Source: Kineosporiaceae bacterium (lineage in GTDB: Bacteria > Actinomycetota > Actinomycetes > Actinomycetales > Kineosporiaceae). Taken from it: 64,000 nt of DNA. Location of the stretch: NCBI GenBank assembly GCA_016794595.1, contig JAEUJN010000012.1, forward strand, positions 122,813 through 186,812, in the 5' to 3' direction. Made by a program: the position numbers and the translations under genes. Shown here piece after piece: positions 52,293 to 60,828 of the stretch. How positions within the stretch are numbered: position 1 is the first letter of the stretch; each line of letters begins with the position of its first letter. The notes under the pieces are model-generated. The model was not told where the DNA came from. It worked only from the letters and a program-made list of their open reading frames with translations, and did not search any database.

Positions 52293-53141
52293 TCAGCGTT
52301 CGGTCTCGGCCCGCAGATCGCGCAGGTCGATCAGGGCCAGGCCGCCGCTGGGGGTGGGCGGTGGGGGGGCCGCCTGAGCGGCCTCGATCAACGGCGCGAG
52401 GTCCTCACGCACCGCCCGTGCCTGCTCGACCTCGGGGTGGGCCTCCAGCGCCTCCAGGTGACGGCGGGCCTCACTCAGTCGCGCCGCCTCGATCGCCGAC
52501 TCGACCATGTGGCGCCCGGCGACCAGCAGGTGTTCGCGGGGCCGCCAGGCGCCCATGCCCAGGTTGAGCGCCTCTCCGGGTAGCCCCGCCTGCCGCAGCA
52601 TGTCCAGGGCGGTGGCCAGCGCCAGACCGGTGGGCTCGCGGGCGACCGCCGTCCCCAACCGGCGCATCGCGGCCTCCCGGTCGTCGTACAACGACAACCG
52701 GGCCAGCTCGACCAGCGGGTACCAGGCGCGCCCGGAATGGGCCAGCTCCTCGGCCAGCGACCAGACCGCGTCGTCCATGGCGCGCTGGAGATCGACGGTG
52801 GAGCTCTCGGTGTGCGACTCGGCCGCGTGTCCGCGCACCATCTCGGCCAGCGCGTGGAACGAGCTGACGTCGTTGGGGTCCTCGCGCAGCGCCTGCCAGA
52901 GCGCGATCTCGGTGGCCTCCCGGTGGTCGGTGGCGGGCTCGGTGGCGGGCTCGGTGGCGGGCTCGGTGACGGGTTTGGTGGCCGGTTCCATGGCCGATTC
53001 GCCCTCCCGAGGGGTTGCGGGCTCGCCCGTCGGCACCCCGGCCCGGCCGGTCACCGGTTCCGGAGAGGTTCCACCGGGCGCCGAGGCAGCCGCTTGCCTC
53101 CCACCACCGCGGCGACGGAGCAACCTGTCCAAAACACCCAT
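52293..53141 (-). CDS. TPR-like helical protein with EPAT repeats
   Basis: The 282-residue protein opens with MGVLDRLLRRRGGG, a disordered region with repeats of EPAT (about residues 52-71, encoded by five 12-bp DNA units), then a helical repeat domain (ALWQALREDPNDVSSFHALA, AWYPLVELARLSLYDDREAA, MRRLGTAVAREPTGLALATA) resembling tetratricopeptide repeats. No function can be assigned. The ATG is preceded by GGGGGCAAG. It is convergent with aceE, separated by only 4 bp. Confidence 0.75.
   Translation of the reverse strand: MGVLDRLLRRRGGGRQAAASAPGGTSPEPVTGRAGVPTGEPATPREGESAMEPATKPVTEPATEPATEPATDHREATEIALWQALREDPNDVSSFHALAEMVRGHAAESHTESSTVDLQRAMDDAVWSLAEELAHSGRAWYPLVELARLSLYDDREAAMRRLGTAVAREPTGLALATALDMLRQAGLPGEALNLGMGAWRPREHLLVAGRHMVESAIEAARLSEARRHLEALEAHPEVEQARAVREDLAPLIEAAQAAPPPPTPSGGLALIDLRDLRAETER
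52929..52988 (-). repeat. 12-bp tandem repeat inside the TPR-like gene
   Basis: Five in-frame units close to GGTGGCGGGCTC on the plus strand encode EPAT-type tetrapeptides. The unit count may vary between strains. Confidence 0.85.
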
Positions 53142-53313
53142 CTTGCCCCCAACCGCACGATCTCGACGGTGCGACCCTAACCCCTGCCCGCGCGGACCGG
53201 CGACCGAGCCGACGCGCCGCATCACCGCTGATCGTCCTGCGCAACGCCTTCCAGGTGAACAACCGGCCACACCTACTTGCGCCACGTGTCATCCGCACGC
53301 TGAGGTGTGAGTC

Positions 53314-54306
53314 ATGGCTAACGACAAGGCGAAGAGCGCCTCCCCCACCCGCCGCGGCGCCGTCTCGCACCCGGGGGCCGCGGAAGAGAACAAGCCCAAG
53401 GTTCACCGGTTGTCCCGTATCGAGTACGAAGAGGAATTGGTCAAGCTCCAGAACGAACTGGTCCAGATGCAGGAGTGGGTCAAGGCCACCGGCCAGCGCC
53501 TGGTCGTGATCTTCGAGGGCCGGGATGCTGCCGGCAAGGGGAGCACCATCAAGCGGGTGACCGAGTTCCTCAACCCGCGGGTCGCCCGCATCGTCGCCCT
53601 GCCGGTGCCCACCGAGCGCCAGCGGACCCAGTGGTACTTCCAGCGCTACATCGAGCAGCTCCCCGCGGCCGGTGAGATCGTGCTGTTCGACCGCTCCTGG
53701 TACAACCGCGCGGGCGTCGAGCGGGTCATGGGGTTCTGCACGCCGGATGAGTACCGCCGGTTCATGCACCAGTGCCCGGTGTTCGAGCGGATGCTGGTCG
53801 AGGACGGGTTCATCCTGCGCAAGTACTGGTTCTCGGTCAGCGACGAGGAGCAGGAACGCCGCTTCCAGTCCCGGGTCAACGACCCGCTGCGCCGCTGGAA
53901 GTTCTCCCCCACCGACCTGCTCACCCGCGACCGGTGGGTCGACTTCTCCCGGGCCAAGGACGAGATGTTCGTCCACACCGACCTGCCCGAGGCCCCCTGG
54001 TACGTGATCGAGGCCGACATCAAGCGGCACGCACGGCTGAACATGATCGCGCACCTGCTCTCGACGGTGCCGTACGAGCACGTCCAGGCACCCCCGATGC
54101 AGCTTCCGCCGCGGCCCACCTCCCAGGACTACGAGCGCCCACCGCGCGAGCTGTTCCACCAGGTGCCCGACTACGCCGGCTCCCTGCTGGAGAAGCTGGA
54201 CGCCACCAAGGCCCAGACCAAGGCAGAGAAGGCGGCCAAGAAAGTGGACAAGGACGCCAAGGCGATCAAGGACGGCAAGACGACCAGGGACGGCAAGAGC
54301 GCCTGA
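53314..54306 (+). CDS. ppk2: Polyphosphate kinase 2 family protein
   Basis: The 330-residue protein has Walker A FEGRDAAGKGSTIKRVTEFL near residues 68-87, Walker B-like EIVLFDRSWYNRAGVERVMG near 119-138, and the lid region RFQSRVNDPLRRWKFSPTDL near 188, all typical of single-domain PPK2, which phosphorylates nucleoside diphosphates with polyphosphate or the reverse. The C-terminus has a Lys/Ala/Asp-rich charged tail (residues 290-330), unusual in length. GAGGTGTGA lies upstream of the ATG. The PucR regulator gene follows after 38 bp. Confidence 0.92.
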   Translation: MANDKAKSASPTRRGAVSHPGAAEENKPKVHRLSRIEYEEELVKLQNELVQMQEWVKATGQRLVVIFEGRDAAGKGSTIKRVTEFLNPRVARIVALPVPTERQRTQWYFQRYIEQLPAAGEIVLFDRSWYNRAGVERVMGFCTPDEYRRFMHQCPVFERMLVEDGFILRKYWFSVSDEEQERRFQSRVNDPLRRWKFSPTDLLTRDRWVDFSRAKDEMFVHTDLPEAPWYVIEADIKRHARLNMIAHLLSTVPYEHVQAPPMQLPPRPTSQDYERPPRELFHQVPDYAGSLLEKLDATKAQTKAEKAAKKVDKDAKAIKDGKTTRDGKSA

Positions 54307-54344
54307 CCGCGTCGCCTCGTGAGTTCGGCAGGTCCCGAGTTGTC

Positions 54345-55562
54345 GTGACCTCCCCGATCACCCCCCGGGTCCCCGGTGCGCCCACCGCTGGTGAGCGCGC
54401 CGGGGACCCGACGGTTCGGCGGCTCGAGCGTGGCACCGGAGCGCTGGCCACGGCCGCCGTCCAGCGCATGGACGAGCGGCTGGCCTGGTACCGGGCACTG
54501 CGCGCCGAGGATCGCGCCTGGGTGGGCGTGATCGCCCACGCCGGGATCGCCGCCTTCGTCGAGTGGTACCGCCGCCCGAGCGATCCGGTGCAGCTCACGG
54601 CCGAGGTCTTCGGGGCAGCCCCGCGTGAGCTCACCCGCTCGATCTCCCTGCAGCAGACCCTGGACCTGTTGCGCACCGTGGTCGACGTCGTCGAGGAGCA
54701 GGCGAGTCTGCACGCCGCTCCGGGAGCCCAGCAGGCGGTGCGCGAGGCGGTGCTGCGGTTCTCCCGCGAGGTGGCCTTCGCCGCGGCCGGGATCTACGCC
54801 CACGCGGCCGAGATGCGCGGCGCCTGGGACGCCCGGCTGGAGGCACTCGTGGTCGACGCCCTGGTGCGCGGCGAGCCGGATGAGGCCCTGCACTCGCGAG
54901 CCTCGGCTCTGGGCTGGGCCGAGGCCTTGCGCGTGGTGGTGCTGGCCGGGCCGACGCCCCCGGTGGACCCCGAGGGCTCGGTGGAGGACGTGACCGCCGA
55001 GCTGCGCCGGCACGCCCGCAAGCTCGGCGCCGACGCCCTGGTGAGCGTCCAGGGCGAGCGGCTGGTGGTCGTCCTGGGGCGCTCGGAGGACCCGCTGGCG
55101 GTCGCCCCGAGTCTGGTGGGCCACTTCGGGCCCGGGCCGGTGGTGGCCGGGCCGGTGGTGGCCGCACTCGGGGAGGCAAGCCGGTCGGCGCGGGCGGCGG
55201 TGCACGGGCTCTCGGCGGCCCGCGCCCGGCCGGAGGCCCCGCGCCCGGTCAACGCCGAGGAGTTGCTGCCGGAGCGGGTCCTGGCCGGCGACCCGGACGC
55301 CCGGGCCGAACTCGTCGACCGGATCTACCGGCCCCTGGCGCAGGCTCCCGGGACCGCGCATCTGGAGACCACGGCCACCTACCTGGCACTCGGGGCCTCG
55401 GTCGAGGCGACCGCACGCCACCTGTTCGTACACCCCAACACCGTGCGCTACCGCCTCCGCCGAGCGCTCGAGATAACCGGTTGGGACCCCACGGATCCTC
55501 GGGACGGCTACGTGCTGCAGGTGGCCATCGCGCTCGGTCGGCTCGACGCCCAGCGCTCCTGA
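54345..55562 (+). CDS. fasR: PucR-type helix-turn-helix regulator of fatty acid synthesis
   Basis: The 405-residue protein has an N-terminal region (RMDERLAWYRALRAEDRAWV near residues 41-60, then GVIAHAGIAAFVEWY) and a central GGDEF-like/CdaR domain. Its C-terminal PucR_C HTH is TYLALGASVEATARHLFVHP near 345-364, followed by NTVRYRLRRALEITGWDP. It corresponds in place to SCO2386 of S. coelicolor (named FasR) and Rv2242, upstream of fabD; in Streptomyces this protein activates the fab operon. The start is GTG at 54345, with a weak ribosome-binding site. Palindromes in front of fabD are candidate targets. Confidence 0.85.
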   Translation: MTSPITPRVPGAPTAGERAGDPTVRRLERGTGALATAAVQRMDERLAWYRALRAEDRAWVGVIAHAGIAAFVEWYRRPSDPVQLTAEVFGAAPRELTRSISLQQTLDLLRTVVDVVEEQASLHAAPGAQQAVREAVLRFSREVAFAAAGIYAHAAEMRGAWDARLEALVVDALVRGEPDEALHSRASALGWAEALRVVVLAGPTPPVDPEGSVEDVTAELRRHARKLGADALVSVQGERLVVVLGRSEDPLAVAPSLVGHFGPGPVVAGPVVAALGEASRSARAAVHGLSAARARPEAPRPVNAEELLPERVLAGDPDARAELVDRIYRPLAQAPGTAHLETTATYLALGASVEATARHLFVHPNTVRYRLRRALEITGWDPTDPRDGYVLQVAIALGRLDAQRS

Positions 55563-55563
55563 T

Positions 55564-55580
55564 TTGGAGGAATCCTCTAA
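55564..55580 (+). promoter_or_regulatory. Operator-like palindrome before fabD
   Basis: TTGGAGGAATCCTCTAA is a 17-bp palindrome with one mismatched pair, centred at 55572, directly after the PucR gene and 68 bp before the fabD start. Confidence 0.5.
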
Positions 55581-55624
55581 GTCTTTGGTCCCGGGTTCGT
55601 CGTCGATTCGGCCCCCCGCGCCCA

Positions 55625-55639
55625 CCTGCCCAGGGCAGG
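55625..55639 (+). promoter_or_regulatory. 15-bp perfect palindrome upstream of the fabD start
   Basis: CCTGCCCAGGGCAGG, centre 55632. Its right arm also supplies the only Shine-Dalgarno-like bases (GCAGG) of fabD. Confidence 0.6.
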
Positions 55640-55647
55640 CTTGACCT

Positions 55648-56574
55648 GTGCTCGCCATCACCTGCCCCGGGCAGGGCGCCCAGACTCCCGGCTTCCTGCA
55701 GCCCTGGCTCGACGTCGACGGCATCGCCGGCCGGCTCGGCTGGCTCTCGGCGGTCTCCGGCGTCGACCTGCTCACCCACGGCACCACCTCGGACGCCGAC
55801 ACCATCCGGGACACGGCGATCGCCCAGCCGCTGATCGTCGCCGCCGCCCTGGCCATCGCCCCCGCGATCCTGGAGGCCACTCCCCCGGACGCGGTGGTCG
55901 CGGGCCACTCGGTGGGCGAGTTCGCCGCCGCCACCCTCGCCGGGGTGCTGAGCGCCGAACAGGCGATCGTGCTGGTCCGCGAGCGGGGGCGGGCCATGGC
56001 CGCTGCCAGCGCCGTCGTCCCGACCGGGATGAGCGCGGTGGTGGGGGGCGAGGCGAGCGAGGTGAGCGCGATCATCGACAAGCTGGGGCTGACCCCGGCC
56101 AACGTCAACGGCTCCGGTCAGGTGGTGGCCGCCGGCACGCTGGAGCATCTGGCCGAGCTGGCCGCGGCCCCGCCCGCCCGGGCGAGGGTGATCCCGCTGC
56201 AGGTGGCCGGCGCCTTCCACACCCACCACATGGCCCCCGCAGTCGACGTCCTGGCCCAGCTCGCCAGCGCCGTCCGCCCCACGGACCCGCAGGCACGGCT
56301 GCTGTCCAACGCCGACGGGGCGGTGCTCGACTCGGGGGCCGCAGCCCTTGCCCGGTTGGTCAGTCAGGTGTCCAACCCGGTGCGCTGGGATGCGTGCACG
56401 GCGACCATGGCCGACCTCGGCGTGACCGGGCTGATCGAGCTCGCTCCCGCGGGCACCTTGGTGGGTCTGGCCAAGCGTGCGCTGCCGGGGGTGGAGCTGC
56501 TCGCGGTCAAGACTCCTGACGATCTGGACGCCGCGCGGGAGCTGGTCGCCCGGCACACCGGAGCCGGCGCATGA
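55648..56574 (+). CDS. fabD: Malonyl-CoA:ACP transacylase
   Basis: The 308-residue protein transfers malonyl groups from CoA to ACP for FAS II. CPGQGAQTPGFLQPWLD at residues 6-22 is the FabD opening, AGHSVGEFAAATLAG near 85-99 holds the nucleophilic Ser, and AFHTHHM near 190 holds the catalytic His. The start is GTG, lying between two perfect 15-bp palindromes; the second (55661-55675) is in the codons for CPGQG. It overlaps fabH by ATGA. Confidence 0.95.
   Translation: MLAITCPGQGAQTPGFLQPWLDVDGIAGRLGWLSAVSGVDLLTHGTTSDADTIRDTAIAQPLIVAAALAIAPAILEATPPDAVVAGHSVGEFAAATLAGVLSAEQAIVLVRERGRAMAAASAVVPTGMSAVVGGEASEVSAIIDKLGLTPANVNGSGQVVAAGTLEHLAELAAAPPARARVIPLQVAGAFHTHHMAPAVDVLAQLASAVRPTDPQARLLSNADGAVLDSGAAALARLVSQVSNPVRWDACTATMADLGVTGLIELAPAGTLVGLAKRALPGVELLAVKTPDDLDAARELVARHTGAGA
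55661..55675 (+). promoter_or_regulatory. 15-bp perfect palindrome inside fabD
   Basis: CCTGCCCCGGGCAGG, centre 55668, 36 bp from the centre of the upstream copy. The bases also encode the conserved CPGQG residues, so coding constraint may explain part of it. Confidence 0.45.
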
Positions 56575-57572
56575 GCCGGCTGACCCCCGCGGTGGGTGCC
56601 CCCCACGCGCGCATCCTGTCGGTGGGCAGCTACCGGCCGGAGCGGGTGGTGACCAACGAGGAGATCTGCCGCACCATCGACTCCTCCGACCAGTGGATCC
56701 GCGAACGCTCGGGCATCGTCAGCCGGCGCTTCGCCGCGCCCGAGGAATCGGTCACCGACATGGCCGAGCAGGCAGCGCGGGCCGCGATCGAGCGCGCCGG
56801 CATCGCCGCCTCGGACGTCGACGCCGTCCTGGTGGCCACCGTCTCCCACCCCTACCAGACGCCGTCCTCGGCGACGCTGCTCGCCCACCGGCTCGGGTCC
56901 ACGCCCGCGGCCGCGCTGGACATCTCGGCGGCCTGTGCCGGGTTCAGCTACGGCGTCGCCCTGGCCGCCGACATGGTGCGTGGCGGGTCGGCGCGGCACG
57001 TGCTGGTGGTCGGGGTCGAGAAGCTGTCCGACTTCCTCGACCTCCACGACCGCAGCACGGCGTTCCTGTTCGCCGACGGCGCCGGAGCAGTGGTGATCGG
57101 CCCCAGCGACACCCCGGCCATCGGGCCCACGGTGTGGGGCTCGGACGGCGCCCAGTGGGACGCCATCGTGAACAAGTCCTCCTGGCTCGAGTACCGCGAC
57201 AGCGACCACGCGCAGTGGCCGGCGCTGAAGATGGAGGGGCAGCCGGTCTTCCGCTGGGCGGTCTGGGCGATGTCCCCGGTGGCGCAGAAGGCACTGGACG
57301 CCGCCGGGATCGCCGTGGGCGACCTGGAGGCGTTCATTCCCCACCAGGCCAACGCGCGGATCATCGACGCGATGGTCAAGCAGCTGCGCGTCCCCGACCA
57401 CGTGGTGGTGGCCCGTGACATCGTCGACTCGGGCAACACCTCGGCGGCCTCCATCCCCCTGGCGATGGACCGCATGTTGTCGGCAGGCGAGATCCGCTCG
57501 GGCGGACTGGCCCTGCTGATCGGATTCGGCGCCGGGCTGGCGTATGCAGCCCAGGTGGTCGAGCTGCCCTAG
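56571..57572 (+). CDS. fabH: Beta-ketoacyl-ACP synthase III
   Basis: The 333-residue protein starts each fatty-acid chain by condensing acyl-CoA with malonyl-ACP. SDQWIRERSGIVSRRF near residues 37-52, DISAACAGFSYGVALAADMV with catalytic Cys near 122, FIPHQANARIID with His near 258 and SGNTSAASIPLAMDRML with Asn near 288 are all present. It overlaps the fabD stop by 4 bp. The primer preference (straight or branched) cannot be read from the sequence. Confidence 0.96.
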   Translation: MSRLTPAVGAPHARILSVGSYRPERVVTNEEICRTIDSSDQWIRERSGIVSRRFAAPEESVTDMAEQAARAAIERAGIAASDVDAVLVATVSHPYQTPSSATLLAHRLGSTPAAALDISAACAGFSYGVALAADMVRGGSARHVLVVGVEKLSDFLDLHDRSTAFLFADGAGAVVIGPSDTPAIGPTVWGSDGAQWDAIVNKSSWLEYRDSDHAQWPALKMEGQPVFRWAVWAMSPVAQKALDAAGIAVGDLEAFIPHQANARIIDAMVKQLRVPDHVVVARDIVDSGNTSAASIPLAMDRMLSAGEIRSGGLALLIGFGAGLAYAAQVVELP

Positions 57573-57707
57573 GGGTGCTCACAGTCGGGTCACGCCGACG
57601 CCGTGCACCATCCACGCCGCACCACCCACCGCACCATCCGCACCACGGCACCATCCGCACCACAGCACCAATCCACCCAGTTGCACCTCACAAGGAGCGA
57701 GAGACCC

Positions 57708-57956
57708 ATGGCATTGAGCGAGCAAGAGATCCTCAGCGGTCTGGCCGAGCTGATCAGCACCGAGATGGAGATCCCGGCTGAGTCCATCTCGGCCGAGCAG
57801 ACCCTGACCGACGACCTCAAGATCGACTCACTGTCGATGATCACGATCGTCTACAACGCCGAGGAGAAGTTCGGGGTGCGCATCCCGGACGACGAGGCCA
57901 ACAAGCTGGTCACCGTCCAGGACGCGGTCGACTACATCAAGAACAACCAGGCCTGA
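57708..57956 (+). CDS. acpP: Acyl carrier protein
   Basis: The 82-residue acidic helical protein MALSEQEILSGLAELISTEM carries the phosphopantetheine attachment Ser in LKIDSLSMITIVY near residue 40. It shuttles acyl intermediates in FAS II. The ATG has AAGGAGCGAGAG upstream. The 135-bp gap after fabH holds CACC-rich imperfect repeats (57599-57690), including a near-perfect 17-bp duplication of GCACCATCCGCACCACR. Confidence 0.96.
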   Translation: MALSEQEILSGLAELISTEMEIPAESISAEQTLTDDLKIDSLSMITIVYNAEEKFGVRIPDDEANKLVTVQDAVDYIKNNQA

Positions 57957-58152
57957 TCCTCCCGGCCTCCTCGGAGGGCCTCCTCGGGGGGCTCCTGCGG
58001 GCCCGAGCACGGGCGCGCACCGATGCCGCGGGCCGGGAGCCGGTCATCCCGACCGGCCCCCGGCCCGGCCGGCCCGGCCCCGGCCCCGCGCCGGGCCCTC
58101 GCCACGGTCACCATCACCACTGCTGAGATCACCACTGCTGAGGAGTACCTCC

Positions 58153-59403
58153 ATGGCCACCGACACATCCCGGCGGGTCGTCGTCACGGGATTGGGCGCC
58201 ACCACGCCGCTGGGCGGCGATGTCGCCGCGACCTGGTCGGCCGCGTTGGCCGGCACGTCCGGGGTCTCGGCCCTGGAGCAGGACTGGGTGGCCGAGTACG
58301 ACATGCCGGTGAGGTTCGCGGCCCAGTTGGCGGTCCCCACGGACGCCGTGCTCTCCCGCGGGCAGCGTCAGCGACTGGACCCCTCGGGCCAGATGGCGCT
58401 GATCGCCGCCAAGGAGGCCTGGGCGGACGCCGGCTCCCCCGAGGCGGACGGCGAGCGCGTGGGGGTGGTGATCGCCTCGGGCATCGGCGGGGTGTGGACC
58501 CTGCTGAACTCCTACGACACCTTGCGCGAGAAGGGCCCTCGGCGGGTGTTCCCGCTGACCGTCCCCATGCTGATGCCCAACGGGCCGGCCGCCGCGGTCA
58601 GCCTCGAGCTGGGTGCACGGGCCGGGGTGCACACCCCGGTCTCGGCCTGCGCCTCCGGGGCGGAATCGGTCGCCTACGGCATCGACATGATCCGTTCGGG
58701 CCGGGCGGACGTGGTGGTGGCCGGCGGAACCGAGGCCTGCATCCACCCCCTGCCGATCGCCGGGTTCGCCGCGATGCAGGCGCTGTCCACCCGCAACGAC
58801 AGCCCGACCACCGCCTCGCGGCCCTACGACACGGCCCGGGACGGGTTCGTGATCGGGGAGGGTTCGGCGGTCCTGGTGCTCGAGTCCGAGGAGCACGCCC
58901 GGGCCCGCGGCGCGCGGATCTACGCCGAGGCGGTCTCGGCCGGGCTGACCTCCGACGCCCACCACATCGCCGCCCCGGACCCGGCCGGGACCGGTGCCGG
59001 CCGGGCGATGACCGCCGCCCTCAACGCGGCGGGCCTCGCGCCGTCCGACATCTGCCATGTCAACGCGCACGCGACGTCCACCCCCGCGGGTGACATCGCC
59101 GAGGCGGCGGCGATCCGGGCTGCCCTCGGCGAGGCAGCCGACTCGGTGGCGGTCACCGCGACCAAGTCGATGACCGGTCACCTGCTGGGTGCCGCCGGGG
59201 CGCTCGAGTCGGTGTTCACCGTGCTGGCCCTGCACGACCGCCAGATCCCCCCGACCACCAACCTGGACGACCAGGACCCCCAGGTGCCGCTGGACGTCGT
59301 CCGCAAGGAGCCTCGGGTGCTGCCCGAGGGCGACCTGGCCGCCCTCAACAACTCCTTCGGCTTCGGCGGCCACAACGTCGCCCTGCTCTTCCGCACCGCC
59401 TGA
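58153..59403 (+). CDS. fabF: Beta-ketoacyl-ACP synthase II
   Basis: The 416-residue condensing enzyme elongates acyl-ACP. The triad motifs are PVSACASGAESVAYGIDMIR with Cys near residue 166, HVNAHATSTPAGD with His near 305 and NNSFGFGGHNVALLF with His near 406. GEGSAVLVLESEEHARARGA is also typical. The ATG has GAGGAGTACC upstream. The 196-bp gap after acpP is GC-rich with GGCC runs and a duplicated ATCACCACTGCTGA (about 58108-58141). Inverted-repeat element C follows the stop by 2 bp. Confidence 0.96.
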   Translation: MATDTSRRVVVTGLGATTPLGGDVAATWSAALAGTSGVSALEQDWVAEYDMPVRFAAQLAVPTDAVLSRGQRQRLDPSGQMALIAAKEAWADAGSPEADGERVGVVIASGIGGVWTLLNSYDTLREKGPRRVFPLTVPMLMPNGPAAAVSLELGARAGVHTPVSACASGAESVAYGIDMIRSGRADVVVAGGTEACIHPLPIAGFAAMQALSTRNDSPTTASRPYDTARDGFVIGEGSAVLVLESEEHARARGARIYAEAVSAGLTSDAHHIAAPDPAGTGAGRAMTAALNAAGLAPSDICHVNAHATSTPAGDIAEAAAIRAALGEAADSVAVTATKSMTGHLLGAAGALESVFTVLALHDRQIPPTTNLDDQDPQVPLDVVRKEPRVLPEGDLAALNNSFGFGGHNVALLFRTA

Positions 59404-59405
59404 CC

Positions 59406-59517
59406 AACCCGCCCGTGCTCCCCAGCCGACCGGCGATGCTCCCCTGACGAGGCGTTTCGCCGGAGGCTGGCGTCAGCCGAGGAGCATCACCCGTCACCTG
59501 GGGAGCATGAGCAGGTT
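59406..59517. repeat. Dispersed inverted-repeat element, copy C
   Basis: 20-bp arms 59406-59425 and 59498-59517 pair with three mismatches; the right edge reads GAGCATGAGCAGGTT as in copy A. A nested inverted repeat (59435-59449 with about 59471-59488) forms an inner hairpin. Confidence 0.85.
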
Positions 59518-59523
59518 TGGTCC

Positions 59524-59544
59524 GGGGTGGGTGGGGTGGGTGGG
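59524..59544 (+). other. Strong G-quadruplex motif
   Basis: Five G-runs (4, 3, 4, 3, 3) separated by single T residues, between element C and the DUF3145 stop codon, on the same strand as fabF. Single-base loops predict a very stable quadruplex in DNA or in the fabF 3' RNA. Confidence 0.7.
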
Positions 59545-59547
59545 CTG

Positions 59548-60045
59548 TCAGCCGACGCGGTGCAGCCAGCGCACGGGCGCGCCCTCGCCGGCGTAGCGGA
59601 ACGGCTCGAGTTCGTCGTCCCAGGCCCGGCCCAGGGCGAGATCGAGTTCGGTGACCATGGCGACCGGGTCCTCCGCGCTCATCGCCGATCGGATCCGGTC
59701 CTCGGGGACCACGACGTTGCCGTGGGCATCGGTCACCGCATGGAAGATCCCCAGCTCGGGGGTGTGGCTCCACCGGGCGCCGTCCACCCCGGGGCTCGGC
59801 TCCTCGGTCACCTCGTAGCGCAGGTGGGCCCAGCCGCGCAGCGCAGAGGTCAACTTGGCACCGGTGCCCGGGGCGTGCTGCCACGACAGCTCCGTCCGCA
59901 GCATGCCGGACGCCGCGGGCTGGGCAATCCAGTCCAGGGACAACCGCATGCCGAGCACGCCACCTGCCGCCCACTCGATGTGGGGGCACAAAGCGCGCGG
60001 AGCCGAGTGCACGAACAGGACGCCGCGCGTGGTCACACCGGCCAT
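59548..60045 (-). CDS. DUF3145 protein
   Basis: The 165-residue protein MAGVTTRGVLFVHSAPRALC continues with PHIEWAAGGVLGMRLSLDW and TELSWQHAPGTGAKLTSALR, the DUF3145 pattern. It is an actinomycete-specific family found just after fabF, convergent with it, in Streptomyces as well. Function is unknown. The start is supported by AAGGAGG six bases before the ATG. Confidence 0.9.
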   Translation of the reverse strand: MAGVTTRGVLFVHSAPRALCPHIEWAAGGVLGMRLSLDWIAQPAASGMLRTELSWQHAPGTGAKLTSALRGWAHLRYEVTEEPSPGVDGARWSHTPELGIFHAVTDAHGNVVVPEDRIRSAMSAEDPVAMVTELDLALGRAWDDELEPFRYAGEGAPVRWLHRVG

Positions 60046-60262
60046 CTGAGCCTCCTTCGCCGACCGAGGTGCGTCTTCCCCAACGACCTCGACTGGCGCA
60101 TGGCTGCCGATGAACCGGGGCACATTCTGCACCACCTGCCGCTCTCGCACCAGCTCACGAGCGCGACCGATTGCACGGGACCCATCATCACTCGGACAGG
60201 GGGTCAAGGCGTGGGTACGGCACGCCGATGTTTGATCACGGTCCGAAACGAGGGGGTGTCCG

Positions 60263-60685
60263 GTGCACGATGCCGAGCGCAGGGACGTCGCCTACGACGA
60301 GGACGTCGTCTCCGAGGTGATCCGGCCGGCGGCGATCGTGCCCGAGGAGGCCGCGAACGCCATCCTGGTGGAGCTGTCCCTGCACGACGTCTCGAGCGGG
60401 GGTCTGTGGCAGTCCGAACCCAGCCGCTGGAACCGCTACGACAGTCCGTGGCGCAGCGCCAGCGACCCGAACGGCTCGACCCTCATCGGCAGCATCCAGG
60501 TGGCCTACGGCACGCCCACCAAGTACGAGATGACCCTCTACCGGGTCACCATCACGCGCCGGGGCCAGGAACTCGGCTGGCGGGTGGAGTCCCTGACCGA
60601 CGAGGCGCTGGAGTTCGGTGGCCTCAGCCTGCGCGAGTGCCCGCGCGCCGGGCTCGGGGCGGCCCCCAGACCCCTGCGCTTCTGA
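60263..60685 (+). CDS. Conserved hypothetical protein
   Basis: The 140-residue soluble protein contains EEAANAILVELSLHDVSSGG near residue 28, QSEPSRWNRYDSPWRSASDP near 50, and YEMTLYRVTITRRGQELGWR near 86. It has an alpha/beta look with a clear C-terminal strand region and is not a family I can name. The GTG has GAGGGGG upstream. It is divergent from DUF3145 and 143 bp before mscR. Confidence 0.75.
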   Translation: MHDAERRDVAYDEDVVSEVIRPAAIVPEEAANAILVELSLHDVSSGGLWQSEPSRWNRYDSPWRSASDPNGSTLIGSIQVAYGTPTKYEMTLYRVTITRRGQELGWRVESLTDEALEFGGLSLRECPRAGLGAAPRPLRF

Positions 60686-60828
60686 TCCGGTTCGACGCTG
60701 CCCCGAACCGCTCCTGGGGATCCTCACCCTCACCCCCGGACCCATCCCGTCCCGAGGCATCCACCCCGTAAGGTCGGGCCCACACCCCAGCGCCGGGGTG
60801 AGCGGAACCGGGCAGACGGAGGTCGGGC

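Noticed and set aside
53314..54306. ppk2 considered as thymidylate kinase
   Set aside because: The P-loop is similar, but the DRSWYNR motif and RRWKFSPTDL lid are those of PPK2.
57573..57707. CACC-rich stretch before acpP as a binding-site array
   Set aside because: The repeats are low-complexity and irregular in spacing; only one 17-bp duplication is clear.
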